The position numbers and the translations under genes were made by a program. From NCBI GenBank assembly GCA_963821705.1, contig CAWGEV010000006.1:124001-188000 (forward strand): a DNA stretch of 64,000 nucleotides. Reading direction: 5' to 3'. The notes beneath the pieces were generated by a model that saw only the letters and a program-made list of their open reading frames with translations, had not been told where the DNA came from and ran no database searches. Positions 34,647-44,291 of this stretch are shown one piece after another. The DNA is from DASUPK01 sp963821705. GTDB taxonomy: Bacteria; Actinomycetota; Thermoleophilia; Solirubrobacterales; 70-9. The first letter of the stretch is position 1. Each line of letters opens with the position of its first letter.

Positions 34647-35287
34647 CTGTGGCGCCCGTGTGCCTCGAGGCGCCGCCCCACCTCGTCCCCGGGCAGCGCT
34701 CCCTCCCGTAGGACCTCCCAGCCGCCGCCGGCGTCGATTCCGGTGACGTCGACCACGGTCGACGGCTCCCCGATCAGCTCACCGGCGTCGATCGCGACGT
34801 CCGCCGCCGACAGGATCCCGTCCTCGATCTCGCCGAAGCGTGTCGGCGCCGGCTCCCCGCTGCGATTCGCGCTCGTCTGGAGGATCGGGGTCATCGCGCC
34901 GGCGAGCGGCCCCTCGATGAGGCGGACCCCGAGCCGCTCCGGATCCTCCCGGCAGGCGAGGGGGTAACGGTGCTCCGAGTTCGCCACGACGACGGTGACC
35001 GGGCCCGGGAGCAGGGCACCCAGGGCGTCCCGGGTCCTCGGCCCCAGCCCGGCGATCAGCTCCCGCATCGCGAGCGGCGAGAAGTACATGACCGCGGACG
35101 GCTTGCGCTCCTCACGTCCCTTGATCGCCTGGAAGCGCTCGACCGCATCGGCGTTCAGCGGGTCGCAGGCCAGACCGTAGAGCGTGTCCGCGGGGAAGAC
35201 CGCGACGCCTCCCTCCCCCATGCACCCCTCCAGGGCCGCGCGCGCGGTGTCGGCGCCGTCGCGCTCGATCGAGACGACCTGCGTCAC
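34643..35287 (-). CDS. L-threonylcarbamoyladenylate synthase (Sua5/YciO/YrdC)
   Basis: 214 residues from GTG 35287. First step of t6A37 tRNA modification: threonine, bicarbonate and ATP to threonylcarbamoyl-AMP. VAVFPADTLYGLACDPLN, IKGREERKPSAVMYFS, LLPGPVTVVVANS, LGVRLIEGPLAG and LQTSANRSGEPAPT are diagnostic. No Sua5 C-terminal domain, so the short TsaC/YrdC type. The start overlaps the prmC stop by 4 bp. Confidence 0.92.
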   Translation of the reverse strand: MTQVVSIERDGADTARAALEGCMGEGGVAVFPADTLYGLACDPLNADAVERFQAIKGREERKPSAVMYFSPLAMRELIAGLGPRTRDALGALLPGPVTVVVANSEHRYPLACREDPERLGVRLIEGPLAGAMTPILQTSANRSGEPAPTRFGEIEDGILSAADVAIDAGELIGEPSTVVDVTGIDAGGGWEVLREGALPGDEVGRRLEAHGRHS

Positions 35288-36081
35288 CGGCCGATGACGA
35301 CGCGGTCGTGGCCGGCCAGGTCGCGGCGGGTCTCGACGTCGGGGTAGCCCGCCGCGGCGACCAGCCGCGAGACTCCCTCCGCCTGGTTGGCCCCGATCTC
35401 GAGCGCGATGGCGGCCGGCCGCGCTTCGAGCGCCCCGACGGCCTCGAGCAGGGCCTCGATCGCCTCGAGCCCCGTCGGACCCGGCACCAACGCCTCCTTC
35501 GGCTCGTACTCGCGGATCTCCGGCTGCAGCCCCTCCCACTCCGCCTCGCTCACGTAGGGGAGGTTCGCGACGAGGAGGTCGAGCCCGCTGAGCTTCGGCA
35601 GCGAGGCGACCCCCGCCAGGACCACGTCCACCTGCGCCCCGCAGCCGAGCCGCTCCACATTGGCGCCGGCCACGCGCAGAGCGTCCAGCGAGGTGTCGAT
35701 CGCGGTGACGCTTGCCTCCGGGAGCTCGTCGGCGATGGCGAGGGCGATGGCGCCGCTGCCCGTGCCGACGTCGAGGACCTGGCCCGGCTCGAACTCGAGC
35801 GCAACCTCCACCAGCAGCTCGGTCTCCGGCCTCGGGATCAGCACGCGCCGGTCGACCACGAGCTCGAGCCTGCGGAAGCCCTTGCGGCCCACGATGTAGG
35901 CGACCGGCTCTCGCCGCACCCGCCGCCGAACCATCTCGGCGAACTCACGCGATGCGCCGACCGGGAGCCGGCGGTCCGGGCTCGCGGCGATCTCGGTGCG
36001 ATCCCAGCCCGTCGCCTGGGCGAGCAGCAGCTCGGCGTCGAGACGGGCCGTCTCGCAGCCGGCCGCGGCGATGGCGTCCAC
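35284..36081 (-). CDS. prmC: Release-factor glutamine methyltransferase PrmC
   Basis: 265 residues. SAM-dependent N5-methylation of the GGQ glutamine of RF1/RF2. N-terminal helical domain (RLDAELLLAQATGWDR), PRPETELLVEVALEFEP, SAM loop VLDVGTGSGAIALAIA, and the catalytic motif, which here reads NLPYVSEAEWEGL rather than the usual NPPY. GTG 36081 is supported by GGAGG six nucleotides upstream, although coding-like sequence continues 13 codons further up without a standard start. It directly follows its substrate gene prfA. Confidence 0.92.
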   Translation of the reverse strand: MDAIAAAGCETARLDAELLLAQATGWDRTEIAASPDRRLPVGASREFAEMVRRRVRREPVAYIVGRKGFRRLELVVDRRVLIPRPETELLVEVALEFEPGQVLDVGTGSGAIALAIADELPEASVTAIDTSLDALRVAGANVERLGCGAQVDVVLAGVASLPKLSGLDLLVANLPYVSEAEWEGLQPEIREYEPKEALVPGPTGLEAIEALLEAVGALEARPAAIALEIGANQAEGVSRLVAAAGYPDVETRRDLAGHDRVVIGR

Positions 36082-36122
36082 GGCCGCCTCCAGAGCGTCG
36101 CGGGCTGCCGAGCTCTCCGGCC

Positions 36123-37194
<1,072 letters not shown>

Positions 37195-37196
<2 letters not shown>

Positions 37197-38538
37197 GCTC
37201 CCGATTGTCGCGCAACCACCCGATCAAGCCCCGCCTCTCCACCGCAAGCATCCACGCGGCAGACCCGGTCGCCACCTCCACGCGTGGATCCTGCGACATC
37301 GGCCTGCGCTGCTCACGGCCGGGTACGCCAGTGCGCTTTTCGCCGTTGTCGGGCCGGGAATCCTGGCCGGTCTGTCCGACGACGACCCCGCCGGGATCAC
37401 TACCTACTCCATCCTCGGCGCCAAGTACGGCTACGAGCTCCTCTGGGTCCTCGGCGTCTCGACGGCTGCGCTGATCGTCTACCACCTGGTCGGGGCGCGA
37501 ATGGGCGTGGTCACAGGCCGGGGCCTGCTGACGCTGCTCCGCGAGCACCGCGGACATCGCGACACCGGGATCGTGCTGGCGGCGCTCATCCTGGCCAACG
37601 TCGGCACGATGTGCGCGGAATTCGCCGGGGTCGCGGCAAGCCTGGAGCTGCTGGGCGGAATCAGTCGATACATCACCGTGCCCCTCGCCGGAATCGGCGT
37701 GTCCGCCCTGGTGCTCCGCGGATCGTTCCATCGCGTCGAGCACGTCCTGCTGGCCCTGAGCGCCATCTTCGTCACCTACATCGCCTCGGGGTTCCTCGCA
37801 CACCCTGACTGGGGTGCGGCCGCGAAAGGGCTCGTCGTGCCGCACCTCCCGCTGACCCGGGATGCGGTGTTGGTCGCGGTCGCGACTGTCGGCACCACGC
37901 TGGCGCCCTGGGGGCTGGTCTTCATCCAGTCCTACGCGGCCGACAAGAAGCTGACCCTCAAGGACCTCCGCTTCGAGAAGGTCGACGTGGTGGTGGGCGC
38001 GTTGCTCACCGGAGTGATCGGCTTCTTCGTGGTGGTGGCTTGCGCCGCCACGCTCCACGTCCAGGGGATCGACATCAACGACGCCGCTGACGCCGCCAAG
38101 GCGCTCGAGCCGCTCGCGGGCGGGACCGCCTCCACCCTGTTCGGGATCGGCTTTCTGGGGGCCGCACTGCTCGCGGCGGCGGTCGTCCCACTCTCCACGG
38201 CCTACTCGGTGGCGGAGGCGGCCGGCAGGCCGGCGGATGTCGACGACACCTTTCGGGAAGCGCCGCTCTTCTACGTCAGCTTCGGCGCGGTGGTCCTGGT
38301 GGCCGCGGTGCTGGTGCTGATTCCAGGTGCCCCGCTCATCCCGATCCTGTTCCTCTCCCAGGCCCTGAACGCCGTGCTCCTACTGGTGATGCTCCCATTC
38401 ATGAGGCAGCTCGCCCAGGACCGTGAGCTGATGGGAGACCAGGCGCTCGGCACCCGCGGGCGCATCGTCACCGGCGTCGTGCTGGCGCTGATCGCGGCGT
38501 CCGTCGTGACGCTCGGCGTGCTGACGGTGGCGGGCTGA
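37195..38538 (+). CDS. NRAMP-related divalent metal transporter
   Basis: 447 residues from ATG 37195, the only standard start in frame before the conserved part; about 45 basic N-terminal residues precede it. Around eleven hydrophobic helices. The NRAMP helix-1 motif is present in altered form (GLSDDDPAGITTYS instead of DPGN), and helix 6 reads TLAPWGLVFIQSY where classic transporters have a metal-binding Met. It therefore belongs to a divergent NRAMP branch, and Mn/Fe specificity should not be assumed. It is divergent from prfA with zero spacing. Confidence 0.85.
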
Positions 38539-38550
38539 ACGCGGCTCGAA

Positions 38551-38586
38551 GGCACGAACAGCGGCAAGGGCACGAACAGCGGCAAG
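38551..38586 (+). repeat. Two tandem 18-bp repeats after the NRAMP stop
   Basis: GGCACGAACAGCGGCAAG occurs twice in direct succession, in frame with the transporter beyond its TGA (38536-38538). Read through, it would encode (GTNSGK)2 followed by a stop near 38612. It may be remnant coding sequence of a longer tail. Confidence 0.7.
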
Positions 38587-38757
38587 GAAGAGGGCGGATC
38601 GAGCGGGGCGCGGTGATCACGGGAGCGGCCTGCCCGCCTCGGGACCTTCCCCGGGACCTCAGATGGACTTTGCAGGGTTTCCGGGGCTATGGCCCCCAAG
38701 AGGCTGCAAAGACACCATTTTCAGCCGCCGCCCCTCCGGCGGGCGGGCCTTCGCATC

Positions 38758-38778
38758 CGCCGCCCCTGCGGGGCGGCG
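38758..38778. terminator. Bidirectional terminator-like hairpin
   Basis: CGCCGCCCC-TGC-GGGGCGGCG, a perfect 9-bp GC stem followed by TTCATT, between the convergent NRAMP gene and the small membrane-protein gene. The rest of the 266-bp gap (38539-38804) holds the tandem repeat and further short GC-rich inverted repeats but no gene. Confidence 0.6.
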
Positions 38779-38804
38779 TTCATTGCCGGGCTTGCGGGTG
38801 ACCG

Positions 38805-39257
38805 CTACGAAGCGCTGCTCGTGACCGGCGGCGGTGAGTACGAATAGCCGCTCGAGCCCGAGGAGTAGCCGCTCGATCCGGACGAATAGCCGCTCGAGCC
38901 GTCTGAGTAGTAGCCGCCCGAGCCGTAGGACTGGCTGTAGGGATCGGTCCCGGACCCGGTGCTCGACGAGGTGGAGGAGCTGTTGCTCGACTTCGCCGAG
39001 GCCTTCTTGGCCCGCGCCGCGGCCTTCGGGCCGAGGGCGGGGTCGTTGCCGGCGGCCATCTGAGCGGCGATCAGGCCCCCGATCATGAGCGCGCCGACGA
39101 CCGCGAGCATCGTCAGCTTCACCGTCAGCGCCTTGGTCGACTGGATCGGCCCTGGCTTGTAGGTGCGCCGCCGCGAGGAGCGCACCGCGGAGGCCCGAAC
39201 CCGCCGGTCGGGGTTGCGGCGCGCGGCGCGGTCCGGATAGCGGGGATCGCGACTCAT
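38805..39257 (-). CDS. Small membrane protein with Ser/Gly/Tyr repeat tail
   Basis: 150 residues from ATG 39257. Basic cytoplasmic N-terminus, one membrane helix (LTMLAVVGALMIGGLIAAQM, about residues 49-68), an Ala/Lys/Ser stretch, then an extracellular tail with repeats of SSGYSSG ending YSYSPPPV. In many actinobacterial clusters with ApbE and a haem membrane protein this slot is taken by an FMN-binding protein, but no FMN-binding domain or classic flavinylation site is visible here. It overlaps the next upstream gene by 4 bp, so it is part of the same operon. Confidence 0.8.
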   Translation of the reverse strand: MSRDPRYPDRAARRNPDRRVRASAVRSSRRRTYKPGPIQSTKALTVKLTMLAVVGALMIGGLIAAQMAAGNDPALGPKAAARAKKASAKSSNSSSTSSSTGSGTDPYSQSYGSGGYYSDGSSGYSSGSSGYSSGSSGYSYSPPPVTSSAS

Positions 39258-39895
39258 CGGAAGCCCTCGTAGTCGTAGGCGCGGGCGGCGGCGGGCCGGG
39301 CGAGCTGCTCGGACGGCAGCGGAATCCGGCGGCGCCTCTGGCCGCTGCCGGGATCGTCGCTCGGCAGCAGCCTGACCGCGGCCATCACGGCGAGAGGCGC
39401 GACCGTCGCGATCACGATGACGAGCAGCCAGAACGAGTGTGCGTCGGTGCCGGCGCCCAGCGTGTGGACGACCGCCAGGGCGTAGACGGCCAGCGTCCAG
39501 CGATGCATCTGGCGCCACAGCTTCGGCCCAATCCAGCGGCGAACATAGAAGGTGAGGCCCAGCAGGGCGGCCAGCCAGCCGCCGACGACGCCGAGCCCGG
39601 TCCAAAGAGGACGATGGGACATCACGAACGGGATCGCGATTCCGGAGAGCCCCGGCCGGAGATAGGTGTCGCCCAGCAGGAAAAGTCCGTGGGCGGCGAT
39701 GAAGATCAGGGCGCACAGCGCCGTCGCCTCGTGGGCCTGCTTCAGCTTCGACATCGCGCCCGGCCCCTTCGCGGAGCGCATCGCCATCGCCAGGCCCATG
39801 CCGACGGAGACCGCGACGAGCACGAGGGCGACGACGCCGAAGGCGCGACTCGCGATCCAGAAGATGTGCTGGCTCGGGTCGGTGTAGATGCTCAT
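39254..39895 (-). CDS. Ferric-reductase-like transmembrane haem protein
   Basis: 213 residues, six hydrophobic segments. Paired histidines occur in QAHEATALCALIFIAAHGLF and RQMHRWTLAVYALAVVHTLG, consistent with b-haem ligation in the ferric reductase-like / MsrQ-type transmembrane family. No cytosolic FAD/NAD domain, so electrons must come from or go to partner proteins. Neighbouring ApbE suggests a flavinylated partner. Confidence 0.85.
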   Translation of the reverse strand: MSIYTDPSQHIFWIASRAFGVVALVLVAVSVGMGLAMAMRSAKGPGAMSKLKQAHEATALCALIFIAAHGLFLLGDTYLRPGLSGIAIPFVMSHRPLWTGLGVVGGWLAALLGLTFYVRRWIGPKLWRQMHRWTLAVYALAVVHTLGAGTDAHSFWLLVIVIATVAPLAVMAAVRLLPSDDPGSGQRRRRIPLPSEQLARPAAARAYDYEGFR

Positions 39896-40881
39896 GCGGG
39901 CACCGCCTCGGGCTCACGCGGAGCGGCATCGGCCAGGCGACCGCAGAGCTCGACCGTGCCGTCATCGAGGACGAAGAGGCCGCCCTGCGGGTCGAGGATC
40001 TCACGAGCCGCGGCAGGTCCGGAGAGGAAGGCCATCTTGGCGAGGGTCTCGGCCTCGAGGGCCGTAGAGCCCAGCGACGTCGCCTGAATCACTCCGGTCC
40101 AGGCCGGCTCGCCGCTGCTGGGATCGAGCAGATGGTGCGCGAAGCCGTCGCCGGCTCGCCACAGCCGGGTCTTGATGCCGCTGGTAGCGACGGCGCCGTC
40201 GCCGAGCATGAACTCGTGAGCAAGCGAGTCCTCGAGCGGGTGTTCGATGCGGACCTGGCGCTCGAGCGGATGCTCACCGCCGATCCGAAGGTCGCCTCCC
40301 GCGTCGACGACGAAGGTCGAGTAGCCACCGAGCCGGTCCGCCGCCAGGTCGGCGGCGAGGCCCTTCCCGCTGCCACCCGTGTCGATCCGCACACCGTGGG
40401 GGCGCGTGACGATGCCGGCCACGGCATCGACCGAGACGTCCCGCCAGGTGGCCTCATCTCGCGGGCGGGCCGGGGCGCGCTCCGGGGCAACCGCCAGGGC
40501 GTCCTCGATCGCGGCCGGGGTCTGGTCGGCGCGCGAGGTGGCGTATCCGGCATCCTCCAGCTCGCCCACCAGAGTCGGATCGACCAGGCCCTCCGAGCGC
40601 CGCGCGGCCCAGAGCGCGGCGTCGACGGCGACGGCCAGCGTCGGGCTGACCGAGCATCGCTCGCCGGGCTCGGCGTTGAGCGCGCAGAGCTCGCTGCCCT
40701 GGTCGAAGCGGGTGAGCTTGCGGTGCAGGAGGCGGAGGAAGAACTCGATCTGGATCCCCATCGCCTCCGGCGAGGGCAGGTCCGGGCGAACCGGTTCGCC
40801 GATCAGGAGGCGCACGTGGGAGCCGAACAGCTTGAAGCGCCGATCATTCTCCGCGTACGGCTGGCCGGGGTTCGAGATCAC
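39892..40881 (-). CDS. apbE: FAD:protein FMN transferase (ApbE)
   Basis: 329 residues from GTG 40881. Attaches FMN to Ser/Thr of target proteins. Landmarks: LHRKLTRFDQGSELCALNAE, VDPTLVGELEDAGY, RIDTGGSGKGLAADLAADRL, VVDAGGDLRIGGEHP, FAHHLLDPSSGEP and TALEAETLAKMAFLSG. No lipoprotein signal peptide, so it probably acts in the cytosol unless exported another way. GATTAT stands 6 nt before GTG. Its target is not obvious within the window. Confidence 0.9.
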   Translation of the reverse strand: MISNPGQPYAENDRRFKLFGSHVRLLIGEPVRPDLPSPEAMGIQIEFFLRLLHRKLTRFDQGSELCALNAEPGERCSVSPTLAVAVDAALWAARRSEGLVDPTLVGELEDAGYATSRADQTPAAIEDALAVAPERAPARPRDEATWRDVSVDAVAGIVTRPHGVRIDTGGSGKGLAADLAADRLGGYSTFVVDAGGDLRIGGEHPLERQVRIEHPLEDSLAHEFMLGDGAVATSGIKTRLWRAGDGFAHHLLDPSSGEPAWTGVIQATSLGSTALEAETLAKMAFLSGPAAAREILDPQGGLFVLDDGTVELCGRLADAAPREPEAVPA

Positions 40882-40927
40882 AACTGGATAATCGGTTTTC
40901 GCGATGAACCGGCGGTAAGCCCGTGAT

Positions 40928-40937
40928 GAGAATTCTC
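40928..40937. promoter_or_regulatory. Palindrome in divergent apbE / regulator gap
   Basis: GAGAATTCTC, a perfect 10-bp palindrome, lies in the 93-bp gap between the divergent apbE and response-regulator genes. It is placed where a shared operator would be expected; the adjacent OmpR-type regulator is a candidate binder. Confidence 0.4.
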
Positions 40938-40974
40938 TTAGAAGATCCAGGCGGCCTGAAGGAGCCCACCTAGC

Positions 40975-41661
40975 ATGCCCCCGATGCGCCTATTGGTGGT
41001 TGAAGACGAGCGCCCGATTGCAGAGTTCGTGCAGCGCGGGCTCGAGGCGGAGGGCTACTCCGTCACCTGCGCCTACGACGGCGAGGATGGCCTGGCGCTG
41101 GCCCTGACCGGCGACTACGCGCTGATCGTCCTCGACGTCCTGCTCCCGAAGCTGAGCGGCCTGGAGGTGATCCGGGGCATCCGGGAGAAGGACGAGGCGC
41201 TCCCGGTGATCATGCTGACCGCACTCGCGGAGACCGAGGACGTCGTCACCGGCCTCGACCTCGGCGCGAGCGACTACCTCGCCAAGCCGTTCGCCTTCGC
41301 CGAGCTGCTGGCCAGGATCAGGGCGCACCTCCGCCAGCCGGGACAGGCCAACGCCACGTCGCTCGAGGTCGGACGGCTCAATCTCGACTTCCGCACTCGA
41401 GAGGTGAACCGCGCCGGACACGGTGTGAAGCTCACCGCGAGGGAGTTCGAGCTGCTCGCCTACCTGATGCGCCACCCGGACCAGGTGCTCTCCAGAGCAC
41501 AGATCCTGAACGCTGTCTGGGGCTACGACTACGACCCCGGTACGAACGTGCTCGACGTCTACATCGGATACCTCCGCAGGAAGCTGGCCGAGGCAGACGG
41601 CGACGCTCCGATCCAGACGGTGCGCTCGGCGGGCTACCGGCTGGTGAGCTCAGATGCCTAG
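40975..41661 (+). CDS. OmpR/PhoB-type response regulator
   Basis: 228 residues. Receiver domain with LLVVEDERP, phospho-Asp in IVLDVLLPKLSG, Thr in VIMLTALAE and KPFAFAELLARIRA; C-terminal winged helix with GVKLTAREFELLAYLMRHPD and DVYIGYLRRKL. ATG 40975 has GGAG 10 nt upstream; ATG 40984 is an alternative. Its stop overlaps the kinase start by 8 bp. It probably controls the divergent apbE electron-transfer cassette. Confidence 0.95.
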   Translation: MPPMRLLVVEDERPIAEFVQRGLEAEGYSVTCAYDGEDGLALALTGDYALIVLDVLLPKLSGLEVIRGIREKDEALPVIMLTALAETEDVVTGLDLGASDYLAKPFAFAELLARIRAHLRQPGQANATSLEVGRLNLDFRTREVNRAGHGVKLTAREFELLAYLMRHPDQVLSRAQILNAVWGYDYDPGTNVLDVYIGYLRRKLAEADGDAPIQTVRSAGYRLVSSDA

Positions 41662-43093
41662 GTGGTTCCCGCGCGGGCTTCGCCTGCGGCTGGTGCTGGC
41701 GATCTCGGCGGTGAGCATCGCCGCGGTCGCCGCGAGCTTCTACGCACTCCACGAGACGACCGCCGCCAACCTGCGCGGCCGGCTCGACCGGGAGCTGAAC
41801 GAGCAGTATGCGGAGTTCCAACAGCGTGCCCTCGGCACCGGCAAGGTCAATACCCCCGCACAGCTGGGGGCGGCGGGCACCGTCTTCGTCGCCCGCCAGC
41901 GCTATCACCCGGAGGCTCGGATCTACCTGATCAGCCCCCAGGGGCTGCCCCCGGTCACCAACCAGCAGCGGATCGTCCAGGAGGAGCTCGCCGAGTCCCA
42001 CGTCGGTAACAGCGAGAACGGCGAGGCGGGCGCCGGTGGCATCGTGGCCACCGGGGACGGCCTGACCACGGTCTCGACGGACGAGACCGGCAGGCTCCGC
42101 GTCCTCACCGAGCCGGTGGTCGTCAACGGGCAGAGGATCGGCACCTTCCGTGTCGCGGATCCCCTCACCTCGGTGGATCAGGCCCTGTCCACGCTCCGCA
42201 ACCGCTTCATCGCCGTCGGGCTGGGCGCCCTGGCTCTCTCGGTGATCATCGCGATCTGGCTCGCCAACCTGATCTCCCGGCCGCTGCGGCGGATGGCGGC
42301 GGTCGCCTCCGCGGTCGACTCGGGGGATCTATCCCACCGGATCGACTACAGCGGTGACGACGAGGTGGGCGTCCTCGCGGACTCCTTCAACCACATGATG
42401 GATCGCCTCGAGGAGGGTTTCCGCCGCCAGCGGGAGTTCGTCTCCGATGCGTCCCACGAGCTCCGCAGCCCGCTGACCGTCCTGCGCGGGCGGATCGAAC
42501 AGCTCACCGTGCACCCAGGCGACCGCGAAGAGGTGAGCGAGGCGGCCGCCGAGCTGATGCGCGAGGTCCGCCGCATGGAGCGGCTCACCGAGGACATGCT
42601 CACACTCGCGAAGGCCGAGAGGGGAGGACTCGTCCAGCGCCGGCGGGTGCCCATCGACGACTTCGTCGAGGACCTGCGCCGTGACCTGCCTCTGCTTGGG
42701 CCGCGGCACTACAGCGTCGAGTCGAGCGCCCACGGCGACCTGGAGGCCGACCCGGACCGGCTCGCCCAGGTGCTCCGCAACCTCGTCACAAACGCCGTCA
42801 GTCACACCTCGGACGAGGGCCACATCGACATCTGGGTGAGCTCGGACAACGGATCGGCGGTCTTCGCGGTCACCGATGACGGCACCGGCATCGAGCATGA
42901 CCAGCTGGGACGGGTCTTCGACCGGTTTCACCGAACCGACGAGGGGCGAAGCCGAGCCGAGGGCGGGAGCGGGCTCGGGCTGGCGATCGCCCGCGCCATC
43001 GTCGAGGCGCACGGCGGCGACATCGCGGCCGCATCCACCCCGGGCCGCGGCGCGACCTTCACCTTCCGGATTCCGGGCTACAGCCCGAACTAG
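41654..43093 (+). CDS. Sensor histidine kinase with HAMP domain
   Basis: 479 residues. Membrane helix near 10-30, an extracytoplasmic sensor of about 130 residues (no known fold recognised), second helix about 178-200 (AVGLGALALSVIIAIWLANL), HAMP (ISRPLRRMAAVASAVDSGDL), H-box FVSDASHELRSPLTVLRG, N-box NLVTNAVSHT, DDGTGIEH and GSGLGLAIARAIVEAHGG. Coupled translation with the regulator indicates a cognate pair. Signal unknown; redox state or a sugar/flavin-linked cue would suit the neighbourhood. Confidence 0.94.
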   Translation: MPRWFPRGLRLRLVLAISAVSIAAVAASFYALHETTAANLRGRLDRELNEQYAEFQQRALGTGKVNTPAQLGAAGTVFVARQRYHPEARIYLISPQGLPPVTNQQRIVQEELAESHVGNSENGEAGAGGIVATGDGLTTVSTDETGRLRVLTEPVVVNGQRIGTFRVADPLTSVDQALSTLRNRFIAVGLGALALSVIIAIWLANLISRPLRRMAAVASAVDSGDLSHRIDYSGDDEVGVLADSFNHMMDRLEEGFRRQREFVSDASHELRSPLTVLRGRIEQLTVHPGDREEVSEAAAELMREVRRMERLTEDMLTLAKAERGGLVQRRRVPIDDFVEDLRRDLPLLGPRHYSVESSAHGDLEADPDRLAQVLRNLVTNAVSHTSDEGHIDIWVSSDNGSAVFAVTDDGTGIEHDQLGRVFDRFHRTDEGRSRAEGGSGLGLAIARAIVEAHGGDIAAASTPGRGATFTFRIPGYSPN

Positions 43094-43296
43094 GGAGCGA
43101 TGTGCTCGCCCGTCTCGGCGTCGATCAGCGTGATCGCGGCCGAAGGACAGGCGCGGGCGGCATCGACGAGTTTCTGCAGCGGCGCTGATCCGACCAGGCG
43201 CGCGACGTCGTCGACCTCGAACGCCTCCGGCGCCAGCTCTGCGCAGTCGCCGTAGGCGAGGCACTCCCCCTTGTCGATGTGGACCCTGACCTTCAT
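43090..43296 (-). CDS. [3Fe-4S] ferredoxin
   Basis: 68 residues. Cys12, Cys18 and Cys50 (GECLAYGDCAELAPEAF; ARACPSAAITL) match the CxxxxxC...CP pattern of single-cluster ferredoxins in which the usual middle Cys is absent (Tyr15 here), giving a 3Fe-4S cluster. Such ferredoxins feed cytochromes P450 or similar oxygenases; none is in the window. Its stop overlaps the convergent kinase stop. Possible partner of the R2lox or haem proteins is speculation. Confidence 0.9.
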   Translation of the reverse strand: MKVRVHIDKGECLAYGDCAELAPEAFEVDDVARLVGSAPLQKLVDAARACPSAAITLIDAETGEHIAP

Positions 43297-43343
43297 CGGT
43301 TCGGATGGTCCCGGGATGAACTGAAGGCTCGGTTAGCGCCACG

Positions 43344-43357
43344 TGAGAGATCTCTCA
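43344..43357. promoter_or_regulatory. 14-bp perfect palindrome
   Basis: TGAGAGATCTCTCA in the 104-bp gap between the ferredoxin gene (minus) and the AbiEi-DUF559 gene (plus). Perfect dyad, consistent with a dimeric repressor site; the AbiEi-type N-terminal winged helix is one candidate. Confidence 0.5.
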
Positions 43358-43376
43358 TGCGTGAGGGGAGAATCGG

Positions 43377-43422
43377 GGGCTGTCCGGACTTGCTGTTCCC
43401 GTGGAACAGAAGGGCCGGACGG
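43377..43422. repeat. 46-bp palindromic element, left copy
   Basis: Starts GGGCTGTCCGGA and ends CCGGACGG. Internal pairing: GTCCGG with CCGGAC, CTT with AAG, CTGTTCC with GGAACAG, loop CGT. The GTG start of the AbiEi-DUF559 gene (43401) sits at the tip of this hairpin. It has the same length and the same ends as the copy at 44292-44337. Confidence 0.8.
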
Positions 43423-44289
43423 TCGAGGGGATTCTTCGGGGATTGGCGAACCAGTCGCACGGGGTCGTCACGCGGCGCGAGCTCCTCGACGCCGGAGTCA
43501 CTCCGGAGGAGCTCAGAACCAGGCTGGGAAACGGTGCGCTCACCCGAATTCACCGCGGGGTCTACCGCGTTGGACACGTTGCTCCGAGTGTCGAGGCGCG
43601 GTACATCGCGGCAGTGAAGGCGTGTGGGATTGACGCCCTGATCGCCGGCCGAGCCGCTGCATACCTCTGGGGGCTGATCAGGCGCTCCCCTCCCAAGCCC
43701 GAGGTCCTTACACCCAGGGACCGTCGCGTCCCAGGGGTCGTTGTTCCCCGGGTTCGCTGCGCGGAGGTCACTGACGCCGGCACGCGCCGCGGGATCCCGG
43801 TCACGACGGTGCCCAGAACGCTGGTGGATCTGGCTTCTTCATTGCCCGAGCCTGCGCTTGCCCGGGCCTGTCACGAGGCCGGGGTGAGATACCGCACGAC
43901 GCCGCGTCAGGTGGACGGGATCCTCGAGCAGATGCCCAACGCTCCAGGAAGACGGAAACTCGCGCGGATACTTCGTGGTGAAGTCCGGGTCACCCTGAGC
44001 CGGCTGGAGTCTCGTTTCCTGCGACTACTCAGGGAGGTCCGGCTGCCGCTGCCGGTGACCAATCGGATCGCCGGCTCTTACCGCGTCGACTTCAGGTGGC
44101 CGGAGCGTCGGCTGACGGTGGAGCTGGACAGTTACCGGCATCACGGGTCGCGGCATGCCTGGGAAAAGGACATCCACCGAGAGAGGGAAGCCCCGTCTCC
44201 GGGGTGACGAGTTCCGGCGATATACGTGGGGCGACGTCTTCGAGTCGCCCGCTTTCATGCTCAGGGAGCTTCGGGAGCTCCTGTCCTGA
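43401..44289 (+). pseudogene. AbiEi-type winged-helix + DUF559 nuclease-like protein, frameshifted
   Basis: N-terminal AbiEi antitoxin-like domain (LANQSHGVVTRRELLDAG, LTRIHRGVYRVGH) and C-terminal DUF559 restriction-endonuclease-like fold (VTLSRLESRFLRLLREVRLP, YRVDFRWPERRLTVELDSY). The first frame ends at 44207 with APSPG, but the family's C-terminus is readable at once in another frame (GDEFRRYTWGDVFESPAFML ... LRELLS, stop 44289). Adding one C to the run at 44191-44194 restores the full length of ~296 codons. Either a read error or a recent break. No AbiEii toxin partner is next to it. Such solitary proteins are frequent in actinobacteria; function unknown. Confidence 0.85.
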
Positions 44290-44291
44290 AT

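Noticed and set aside
38805..40004. A single 399-codon minus-strand gene
   Set aside because: This frame joins the real small membrane protein (38805-39257) to out-of-frame antisense-like sequence across the haem protein gene. Motifs support two overlapping genes instead.
43401..44289. A complete AbiE toxin-antitoxin system
   Set aside because: Only an AbiEi-like winged helix fused to DUF559 is present. No AbiEii nucleotidyltransferase toxin lies on either side.
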